A stretch of DNA of 64,000 nucleotides from positions 1,400,001-1,464,000 of the forward strand of contig JAJKFH010003229.1 of the NCBI GenBank assembly GCA_023333565.1. The letters run 5' to 3'. Numbering within the stretch: position 1 is the stretch's first letter; every line of letters starts with the position of its first letter. Below, piece by piece: positions 36,136-45,879 of this stretch. Below the pieces are notes generated by a model. The model was not told the DNA's origin and searched no databases. It saw only the letters and a list, made by a program, of their open reading frames with translations. Position numbers and translations under genes: made by a program. The stretch comes from Puffinus mauretanicus. Taxonomy: Eukaryota; Chordata; Aves; Procellariiformes; Procellariidae.

Positions 36136-36457
36136 AATCATAGAATCATAGAATCATACAGGTTGGAAAAGACCTCTAAGATCACCGTGTCCAACCGTCA
36201 ATCCAACACACCATGCCCACTACACCATGTCCCTAAGCGCCTCATCTACACGTCTTTTAAATACTTCCAGGGATGGGGACTCCACCACTTCCCTGGGCAG
36301 CCTCTTCCAAGGCCTGACCACTCTTTCAGTAAAGACATTTTTCCTAATGTCCAATCTAAACCTCCCCTGGCGCAACTTGAGGCCATTTCCTCTCGTCCTA
36401 TCGCGAGTTACTTGGGAGAAGAGACCAACATGCACCTCGCTACAACCTCCTTTCAGG
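36136..36457 (-). mobile_element. Nested CR1 3' end, 322 bp, same direction as host element
   Basis: On the minus strand it begins in the C-terminal ORF2 segment ([14 protein letters not shown], then [18 protein letters not shown]) and ends with about two and a half copies of the ATTCTATG-type repeat (aatcatag on the plus strand at 36136-36160). It sits exactly between codons for ...LSII and YQQSW of the outer element. It is 5'-truncated, as usual for CR1. No clear target duplication is seen, also usual for CR1. Confidence 0.92.
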
Positions 36458-37697
36458 TATGATGGAGAGTGGCTTGGCAAGCTCCTCCACCAGCTCCCTC
36501 AGTACTCTCGGGTGGATCCCATCCAGCCCCATAGACTCATGAGCGTCCAGGTGGCGTAGCAGGTTGTTAACTGCTTCCTCTTGGATTATGGGGGGTTTAT
36601 CCTGCTCACCGTCCCTGTCTTCCAGCTCAAGGGGCTGAATACCCTGAGGATAACTGCTCTGACTATTAAAGACTGAGGCAAAGAAGGCGTTGAGTACCTC
36701 AGCCTTATCCTCGTCCTTGGTGGCAACATTCCCCCCCGCATCCAATAGAGGATGGAGATTCTCCTTGGCTCTCCTTTTGTCATTAATATACTTGTAAAAG
36801 CATTTTTTGTTGTCTCTCACGACAGTGGCCAGGTTGAGTTCTAGCCGGGCTTTTGCCTTTCTAATTTCCTCTCTGCACGACCTAACGAGAACCCTGTACT
36901 CTTCTTCAGTTGCCTGCCCTTTCTTCCTTTTTTTCCTGAGTCCCAGCCAGAGCTCCCCATTCAGCCAGACCAGTCGTCTTCCCCGTCCATTCTTCTTACA
37001 GCAGATGGGGACAGCCCGCTCCTGCGCCTTTAAGACTTCCTTCTTGAAGAACGTCCAGCCTTCCTGGACCCCTTTGCCCTTCAGGAGTGTCTCCCAAGGG
37101 ACCCTCTCGACCAGTGTCCTGAGTAGGCCAAAGTCCGCCCTCCGGAAGTCCATGGTAGCGGTTTTGCTGGCCCCCCTTCTTACTTCACCAAGAATCAAGA
37201 ATTCTATCATTTCATGGTCGCTAAGCCCAAGCCGGTCTCCGACCACCACATCTCCCACCAGTCCTTCTCTGTTTGTGAACAGCAGGTCAAGCGAGGCACC
37301 TCCCCTAGTGGGCTCACTTACCAGCTGCATCAGGAAGTTATCTTCCACCCACTCCAGGAGCCTCCTCGACTATCTCCTCTCTGCCGTGTGGTATTTCCAG
37401 CAGACGTCTGGAAAATTGAAGTCCCCCATGAGAACAAGGGCTAGCGACTGTGAGACTTCTGCCAGCCTCTTGCAGAATTACTTCGTCTGCCTCCTCGTCC
37501 TGGCTAGGTGGTCTATAACAGACTCCCAGCAGGATATCTGCCTTGTTGGCCTTCCCTCTCATCCTTACCCACAAGCACTCGACCTTGTCATCACTACCAT
37601 TGAGCTCTAGACAGTCGAAGCACTCCCTAACATACAGGGCTACCCCACAGCCTCTCCTTCCTCGCCTGTCCCTTCTGAAGAGCTTATAGCCATCCAT

Positions 37698-38506
37698 TTA
37701 CAGGCTGGATCGATGGGCCGAGGCCAACTGTATGAGGTTCAAGAAGGCCAAGTGCCGGGTCCTGCACTTCGGCCACAACAACCCCAGGCAACGCTACAGG
37801 CTTGGGGAAGAGCGGCTGGAAAGCTGCCCAGAGGAGAAGGACCTGGGGGTGCTGATTGACAGCCGGCTGAACATGAGCCGGCAGTGTGCCCAGGTGGCCA
37901 AGAAGGCCAACAGCATCCTGGCCTGTATCAGAAATAGTGTGGCCAGCAGGAGTAGGGAAGTGATCGTGCCCCTGTACTCAGCACTGGTGAGGCTGCACCT
38001 CGAATACTGTGTTCAGTTTTGGGCCCCTCACTACAAGAAGGACACTGAGGTGCTGGAGCGTGTCCAGAGAAGGGCAACGAAGCTGGTGAAGGGCCTGGAG
38101 CACAAGTCTTATGAGAAGCGGCTGAGGGAACTGGGGTTGTTTAGTCTGGGGAAGAGGAGGCTGAGGGGAGACCTCATCGCGCTCTACAACTCCCTGAAAG
38201 GAGGTTGTAGCGAGGTGGGTGTTGGTCTCTTCTCCCAAGTAACTAGCGATAGGACGAGAGGAAATGGCCTCAAGTTGCACCAAGGGAGGTTTAGATTGGC
38301 CATTAGGAGAAATGTCTTTACTGAAAGAGTGGTCAGGCCTTGGAAGAGGCTGCCCAGGGAAGTGGTGGAGTCACCATCCCTGGAAGTATTTAAAAGACGT
38401 GTAGATGAGGCCCTCAGGGACATGGTGTAGTGGGCATGGTGTGTTGGGTTGACGGTTGGACACGATGATCTTAGAGGTCTTTTCCAACCTGTATGATTCT
38501 ATGATT
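37698..38506 (+). mobile_element. Nested CR1 3' end, 809 bp, opposite direction to host element
   Basis: The plus-strand copy starts ggctggatcgatgggcc and ends tatgattctatgatt. It carries an uninterrupted 232-codon frame (37732-38430) for the ORF2 C-terminus: [67 protein letters not shown]. Here the start of the segment reads WAEANC, where the outer element has the WA.AN stop. Protein-level identity to the matching part of the outer element (34762-35460) is about 94% by eye (about 14 differences in 232). It splits the outer endonuclease between DWSAA and DGYKLF. Confidence 0.93.
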
Positions 38507-38690
38507 GCAGCACTCCAATCGTGAGACTCATCCCACCATGTTTCCGTGATGGCAACTAAGTCATAGCTACCCCGCTGCACAATGGCTTCCAGCTCCTCCT
38601 GTTTGCTGCCCATGCTGCGTGCATTGGTGTAGATGCACTTGAGCTGGGCTCCCCCGACTGATTTCTCCCCCGACGTTGGCGTGCAAATCA

Positions 38691-41600
38691 ATTTAATGAC
38701 ATGCAGTAAGATGTACACTTCCTTTCTCTCCCTCTCCCCATCTCTCTTTCCTAAAAGGCTAAGCAAACAACACACTTTAATTAGCAGAATTCTCCCATTG
38801 CAAAATTAAGTACTGTATGTTGAAGGAAACAAAAAACCCCCATGAATCAGCTCTGTGGCACTACAAAGATGCTTGGATGAAAAGTTCCTGGTTTGTCTGT
38901 TCCAAAAGCTGGATGCATACAATGAACAAGCTATGAAACTTATGCAGTGGCTTCATGCATTACTCACAGGCTGTGTGCACGTGTGAACCCACACATCTAT
39001 CAAAACCAAATATATGTATATGCTTCATAAAGAATCTTTGCATGCACGCGTACATACACACACATACGCACACGTGCTCTTTCAAGCTCTTCACCATTTG
39101 GAACCTGACTATCAACAGATACTTTTCATTTTGAAACCTCTCTCCAGCCTTTCTCCAGCCTTCCAACTAGAAACTAGGGATGACACTCCTCACCTCATGA
39201 CCTTTATGAAACTAAACCTGTGTCTCCAAAGTGCTCGGGTAAGGTTAGAGAAACTTCTGAGAGGAAAATTAGTTTTGTCTTCAGGCAGGATTTGAGTGGC
39301 AAGCAGTAACTAAGGCTGTGGGAGAGGTCAGAAGAACTCACTGAATAGCCCGTTCAGGTGCACACAGCAGGGCAGGGCAGGCAGAGGGGACCGCCCTGCA
39401 ATTGCAGCCTCCTTGGTACCCCTTGCACAGGAAGGGTCGAACTACGGTCAGGAGGCCACCTTAGCTTCCCCCCTTTCCTAATTTTTGAGCTCTTTTTAAC
39501 CTCACTAATACTCTTTAAGCACTACTTTTTGTGGTTAACTCATTTTATATAAAGCCCTGCAGAAAACGCAGGAACATGCTGCTTTGGATCCCTGACACAC
39601 GCAGATAGCCTGGACAGAGTTATGAGAGACAGAAAACAGTCCAGCTAGCATTGGTCATGCAAGCAGAAAACTGATTTACCTTTCCAAGCTCCTAAACATT
39701 TAAAAAAAAAATAGAAACAGTATTTACTACAATTTGTAATGCTGTCTCTAATAGGTAGCTATGAAGACGACTTTCAACGTGTCAGTGACCGCTTCCTGTG
39801 AGCTGTTCCTGAAGTGTACACATCACCTGTTCTGGTTTGCTTTGTCCATTGTAAAGAGACAAACAATGTTCCTCATTTTCAATGTTTACCTATAAGGAAT
39901 TTTTTTACTGCTTTTGGAGTAGATCTGCAGAGTTGTTATGTTCAAAATCTCAAAATGTTTTTGTGTTTTGACCTGTTCCACAAATCCTTTTTAATTAAAA
40001 CCTTACTGCAGTCACCAAACAAGTAAAACATAGTACACCCTAAAAATGCAAAGAAAAACACAAGTTCAGATTTATTTCTTCTGAGCTTACTATACAGAAA
40101 TAAGATGTTTTATATTTACTCTTAGTCATACATAAAAGCACATTCTGATCACTACCAGAATGCTAATTTTGCTTTATCTCTTCACTTCAAGGTTTCTACA
40201 CCTTCACCTAGGATTTGGATAAACCAACAGCTGAACCGATGTTTGGCTCAAGTGAGGAGGTGGAAGCCTCCAGAAACAGATCCGTGACTGCCTGAGGAAG
40301 TTTTCATGCTAGTGGTGAGCGACCTCATTCAGGATTTTTCTGCCTACTCCCCACCTCTTCCTCCAGCTGATGATATTTTGTCCCCTGAAACACGCCAAAG
40401 GCCACTTTAACGGTTTATACAGTCCTGCTCTGCAAAGAAAATACTCGGAAAGACACAGTTACAAACCACAAGGCAATATGGCTGTTTAGAATTATAACAA
40501 AAAGATAAACTTGTTATTGTTTCTACGAATGATCAGCAACCCAACTGATGCTTAATAGCCACTTTCTTCTCTATTACGGAAGCTGACCATAAAATTCAAG
40601 CCAAAAGAGTTCAGGTATATTGAGAAAACCATTTCTATTCAATGAAGTATGTCAGGGCACGCTCTTAATTACACCACTGCACAGAAGCACATTTAAGAAC
40701 ACACTTGATGAATTGAGGCCCTAAAGGCTTGCCGCAATTAGCTTAGCCGCGAGGACGCAGAAACAGGAGAAAACTGACCGCCAGCACAACGCCAAAGAGC
40801 TGCCGGTGTGCAGCCAAGCACGGTTTGGGATCCAGGCAGGGACCTGGCTAGGGAGCACCTGCCAAAGCTTCACTGCAGTGGAAGGAAGCCAGTGTGTTAG
40901 GACACCTCGTTATCCCTGCAGCGCTTGCAGTTTCACAAAAAAGTGTGCCTAGCCTGTGCAGGCAGGGCTTTCTCACCTGCCCGCCAGCACTATACCAAAA
41001 ATATCATTAGTAGGCAGGAATATTGTCTGTGAAGGACCAAAGAAGAGGGATGAAATATTTCTCCCAATGAATAGTTGCACCTTTCACTGCGCCTAGGATT
41101 TCTCTACCCGTGGTCTCCCCACTAAGCAATTCAGACTGTCAGTCTTTTTGGAGATCCTCTCCTTCCTGTCAGCTAGCGCTGTCAGAAAAACTAGACATGA
41201 TGTAGTCGTGTAGGCTGAAACTAAGTGCATTTTTTTATTTTAGGAAAATAGTGTGGTGTGAGGCTTGTCTGCATCACTCACATGGCTGAGTGGAGACTAA
41301 GGCAAGCTGGAGGCAGACAGCTAAACTAGCAGGGACAGGAAAACTCCGAGACAATTATTTAATGTCATTCTGTTGATTAGGCACTGCATGGAAAAGCCAG
41401 TGGAAAGTGCTTCCAAAGTATCCGGAAGAGCTGCTTTACCACTGCAGTCAGAAATAGGTGCACTAGACAATGAGCTGAGAGGAAAAAAAAATAGCAAGTA
41501 CTGCCATGTAGCAGAAGTAAACAGGCATTTCACATGCTTGTGTGAAAAAATCCCACAGTTAAAACTGCAAGTAAACTACCAGATGAACCAAAAGAACTGT

Positions 41601-44600
41601 CAATTACATATCTCTCTGTTTAAATGATTCATTCCAGGCATAACCTTGGTGTTTTCTTCGGTATAATTGGCTAGGCACACGTATCAAAACTTGAGTACGC
41701 CCTTTCTTCTGACACCAACAAGTGGTTAACTTTATAAGCTGTTAAGAGTAATAAAGCATGACAAGTTAATAAATATTTTCAAAGATGTTTTTGTTGAAAC
41801 CAGAAACAGAAGCCAGCTTTTCACTGCATAACCAACCAGCAAAGTATACCTGCCATATAACCTAATCCACTTGTTTATGAACAAACGATTGCAAGTAATC
41901 ATGTTTTGATTGACAGAGGCTACATACATAATGATATTCCAATACATCTGGATCCTTCAAACACTGCCTTAGTGCACAGTGCTTAGCAGTACACATTAAC
42001 GGGATAACAAAATGGAGTCACATGTGAGTATACCAGCAAGCGCTTTACGCAGCGCAGTTAATCAATGCCCTGATAATTCCCCTTTACCCCACCTCGCAGT
42101 TGTTTGTCTGCCATGCCCACAGATCGACCCACGAACACCTGCATAATTTAGCTTCTCCCCTCTCTCCAGGGCTATGGTGCACAATGAGCAGCTAGGCTGG
42201 GGTGTATTTCACCAACAGTAAATGAAATGTCATCTCTTCAGAAAAGTATAGGCATACATTTATCCAAGGTATTCAAAGAATCACGGCATTGGGACAAGGA
42301 TGCCTGCTCCCACTGCCAGCCGGGAAGAGAGTGAATTACCTCATTTCACAGCCCACACTGCACAAATTCACCAGCTGCTTTTCCTCAGGCAAGAAGTGAA
42401 GAGAGGAGAGAGCAAACCAGAACTGCTTATTGCCCACGCTGCCCCAACACAGGCAGAAATCCTGCCCTCCTGCTGCAGCCGGTGGCAGACCTCCCTCCAA
42501 CGTTAACAAGGCTAGGTTTGCGGCCAGGATATTTTTCAAGAACAGTTTCCATAAAACAAAGCGGAAATCGTGGGCTTCTTGGCACTGCCTGATGAAACCC
42601 TGCCGCCCGTTCCTCACAGCAAGCTTACTGTCACCATTTTGGAGGGCTCGGCCTTAAAAGCACCTGCTTTTTGCGTGCTGCAGGTGTGAAGATGCCAGCA
42701 CGCATACCCGACACCATGCCAGGGAAGCGCTGCAGATCTCCACCCTTCCGCCAGCACATCTGGTGGCTCACCATCTTTGCCTGAGCACCGAAAACACATT
42801 CGTGGCTCTGTGTCAAGCAGCACACTCCTCACTCAAATAGCATAATTTAACCCTTTAATCTTTGTATTACTAAAAAAAAAATCCTCAAATCCCAGATTGT
42901 TTTTTCCCTTGAAGGCAGCACTCTGACACCATCATTCAAGAGACCTAAATACACACCTAGATTCCTATTTCTGTCATAAGGTGGCTAACAGAGCTTCGAG
43001 CCATAATAAGCACACAATGGAAGATGTCATTTTCTAAAAGCAGGAAGATAAAAATAAAGATAGTTTTAAGGCAAATGCCTCAGTGTGTTCAGAAAGGTAA
43101 CTAAAATTTACTCAACAATTTTCTTTTCACAAGACGTTTCCCCTCTTCAACAAACTGAAATTGTACAGTAATCCCCTGTGTCCCTGGAAGCATGCAATGA
43201 ATACATTGGTAAATGAGATTTATTGCACAGAACATTTTCTCAAAGCTTGCAGTTTTAAGAACATTGCAAAGCCCTGCACACAGGCACAAAATCATATCTT
43301 AAAATTAAATTAAACCAGTAATGCTCTTCTTCTTTGGGTTCAATTAGAACATTTTTAGGGGGCATATTTATGTAGTCACTGCAAAGACACACGGCTGACT
43401 CAAATAAGGGGCTTTCATTTTGCCTTATTTAAATTACTGCTTTTATGCTTTAGTTGCATCCACTTAAGAAAAGAAAATATGTGTGTAATCTAACAAATCT
43501 GATCAATATTACTAAAGCATTCCACTACAAATAACTGCAGTAACTACCATCATGCATGAGTCTCAAAGAGAAAATAACTAATGGAGCAGCCAAGTGCTGT
43601 AGCGATACACTCTCTACACGTCTCAGAAAGCCTCGGCTGAAGACTGGGACGCAAACGGACTGGGAAGATGCTCTGGCCTGAAAGCACACACATTTCTGTC
43701 ACTCACTGTTTCTCACCTCTGTGGAAAACAAACGTCAAGATGGAAAAAACTATAAGCTGACTCAAGATACTGAAAGTGATTCTCACAGCAAAGGAAAATT
43801 TATAAGACTCAACCCTCCCATCAGCTGCCCACTACCAAACTTTCTTTTGCATCTTAATTCTTATCAGACTCAATGGATTTAACGGTGGTCTACATCAAGG
43901 GTCTACTTGCACTAAAATTACTGAGGAATGGGCACTGCCCGTGCCTGACTTCTGAAGTTGCCAGCTAGCACACCACAGACAGCGGAGGCACACGCAGAGC
44001 TGACAGGCAACATCCAACTTTTTTAACAAATCATCTTTTAACATTGAAGTAATATTAGCAGGAGATAAAGGAAAAAAAAAAGCTCTCAGGACTCCTTAAC
44101 TCTGTAACAAATAAGATTTAGGAAGAAGTATTCCAAGATAGACATAGTACTGCTTTTGGTGATAATTAATAAAACCAGATCAGTGTCCCCATACTGAGCT
44201 GTGCAGGCTACAAAATTAGTTACCAAAATTAAAAAAACCCAACATGATATTCCGTAAAATTATTAAAAAAGGTAATCTCATCAAAGCCATGAGACATTGA
44301 CAAACTGAATTCAATCAACTCTCTGCCTTCAATCTACCCCCTTGACGTACAAGGCAGCAAGAGTATTCAAGGTATTTGACCACAACTTTTTAGACTACAG
44401 AAAAATCAAAGTAATGAATTAAAAGGGTAACTGTCCAACACGAAACATAAATGAACAGTCTTTGTTAAAAACCCACGACACTTCTTTTTTTTTCTTTCAA
44501 GACTTCCTCTCATTTCAGAGGATCTGTTCATTTTATGACCAGCTTCACCACTATGAAGGCAGCGAGCCAACAGGAGAGGACAACGTGCGCTGCTAGCAAT

Positions 44601-45194
44601 AGATGAACACCAAGCTGCTGGGTACTAAGCAAGTCCGACTTCCCGTGATGGGCTGCGCTCCAGCCTCACATGTGGGAAAATGACCCACTCCTCCAGCCTC
44701 CTCCTCTAACGCGCTTTCACATGCAAGAAAGTCCGACTTTAACCACACACAAAAAGCAGAGGGATGGTTGATGGAGAAATGACGGTAACAGCCACGTTCA
44801 CCGTTTTTCTTCCAGTGGAAATAATTATGTGGCCACTCTTCTCACAGTAAACTCTTGGGAACATCAGTATCTAAGGCTTTTGTTTCTACTAGTTTTATTC
44901 TAGTCAGGGTCAAAAGATGAATGGCAGCATAGGAGAAGGATGACAACACAAATGCAGGCAGACACAACTGCATAAGCCTCAATTACAAGGAGATCAGACA
45001 AAAAATAGCATTATGGGGGGATTTTAAAATATAAAATAGGAGCTAAGGGCAAAGCATTAATGGGCATGAGGTGCTTAAATGTCTTCAAAAATTTTTGCCT
45101 CCAGCAAGCGAAGCCTACCTTACTACCTAAGATAGCAGACATTCAACTCCTGATAATTTTTCATTGAAAACCATAACTCGGGAAAGACACCTTA
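38691..45194 (-). other. APP: APP intron 3, 5' part
   Basis: About 6.5 kb of intron with CA-containing sequence at 39045-39075 and short A runs. There is no recognised element, RNA gene or exon. The open frames at 42300-42657 are short, overlap on both strands, and sit in a slightly GC-richer stretch. Confidence 0.75.
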
Positions 45195-45545
45195 AAAGTG
45201 CAAGTTCAGTTCCTCGTTCCTGCAGGGAACTGCATATACTCCTGTTCATAAATTTATGAACTTCCTTCTAAATTACTAGACAACTTATTACTTTTGCCAC
45301 AAGACTGCTGAAGCTCCTTACTCCTGCAGAAACTTCCTTGTAATTTCCAGATTAAATTTATTCATGGCCAATTTATATTCATTTGCTCTTGTGATGACAT
45401 TGTCTTATCTTAAATTAGGTTGTAAGTTCTCCAGGGCACTGACCAAACCTACGTACGTATAGCGAGTCCTGAGAATAATAGTTCCCTGATCATAATTCAG
45501 AGCTTTGCTTATGATGACACTACAATAAATAATAAAAATTATTTT
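45195..45545 (-). mobile_element. Probable old CR1 3' fragment, minus strand
   Basis: The plus-strand text around 45325-45400 (cttccttgtaatttccagat, then ttattcatggccaatttat, then cattt.ctcttgtgatgaca) follows the inverse of an older CR1 3' coding region as I remember it. The edges are unclear and no open frame survives. It lies about 200 bp from exon 3, on its downstream side. Confidence 0.45.
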
Positions 45546-45749
45546 TATAGTTCCACTAGTCTGATCTTCTGCCACATCTCTAATTAGCGCAAGTGCACTC
45601 ACATGGAATCTGATCAAATATATCATGATGAAGCTAGATGAGACTGCAGTTCTCCCCACCTCTAACAAGTTATTTATGTAGATTCTCTTTTTCATGAAGA
45701 GACTGAAACACCGAAGAGCAGGAAAAAACAGACAAACTCAGTCACTCAC

Positions 45750-45879
45750 CCAAACACCTGTAGGGAACCACAATATGCGGGTGACCGTTGCACTGCTTCC
45801 ATCCCCTCTTGCACCAGTTCTGGATCGTTACTGGCTGGTTGGCTTCAACAACGTTGGTGATTTGTAATTCAGGGTAGAC
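45750..45879 (-). CDS. APP: APP exon 3: end of growth-factor-like domain with heparin-binding loop
   Basis: Minus strand, 130 bp, equal to the human exon. The acceptor is aacgctag|GTC, the donor TTGG|gtgagtg; it enters in phase 0 and leaves in phase 1. It encodes human-numbered residues 76-118: [17 protein letters not shown], then [18 protein letters not shown], then IVVPYRCL. Cys98 and Cys105, which close the basic hairpin loop, and Cys117 are kept. The loop itself differs from the mammalian form: Trp replaces Arg102 (codon at 45799-45801), Asn replaces Lys106 (45787-45789) and Gly replaces Thr107 (45784-45786). In mammals residues 96-110 are the E1 heparin-binding site. The exon joins exon 4 in frame. 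Identity as APP rather than APLP1 or APLP2 is set by the TIQNWC context and by the linked exon 4. Confidence 0.97.

Larger units (their letters stand above)
34690..38506. repeat. Inverted repeat: two 0.8-kb CR1 arms in opposite directions
   Basis: The left arm is about 34690-35492 (minus-strand CR1 3' end), the right arm about 37701-38506 (plus-strand CR1 3' end). They are separated by about 2.2 kb and closely similar along their full length, including the non-coding 3' tails (gacctctaagatcat, ccatgcccactacacca). A third, shorter arm at 36136-36457 has the left arm's direction. Confidence 0.9.
34688..38690 (-). mobile_element. Composite CR1 locus: nearly full ORF2 copy carrying two nested CR1 insertions
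   Basis: The outer element is a minus-strand CR1, about 2.9 kb once the inserts are left out. Its 3' end is at 34688 (catagaatcat on the plus strand) and its 5' end is near 38690, at the start of the endonuclease coding region (AQLKCIYTNARSMGSKQEE). It is interrupted at 36136-36457 by a 322-bp CR1 3' end in the same direction, and at 37698-38506 by an 809-bp CR1 3' end in the opposite direction. On either side of each insert the outer protein resumes at the next residue: LSII then YQQSW; DWSAA then DGYKLF. The outer copy lies in APP sense orientation. Confidence 0.93.
34762..38690 (-). pseudogene. CR1 ORF2 of the outer element, split by insertions, with two nonsense codons and a frameshift
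   Basis: The order on the minus strand is endonuclease (YTNARSMG, ITETWWDESHDW; then after the insert DGYKLF, GVCYRPPSQ, and LSDHEMIEF), linker, and reverse transcriptase ([11 protein letters not shown]; after the insert [51 protein letters not shown]), then the C-terminal domain ([35 protein letters not shown]). The reverse transcriptase half stays in one frame from 37348 down to 34762 when the 322-bp insert is left out; it is broken only by TGA in the LDG.AQRV segment (about 35707) and TAG in WA.AN (about 35469). A frameshift lies near 37430-37480 in the endonuclease. It is not functional, but much less decayed than its neighbours. Confidence 0.88.

Noticed and set aside
37732..38430. Intact 232-codon frame as a host gene
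   Set aside because: It is the C-terminal part of CR1 ORF2 within a 5'-truncated insertion; it lacks the catalytic reverse transcriptase core and has no promoter.
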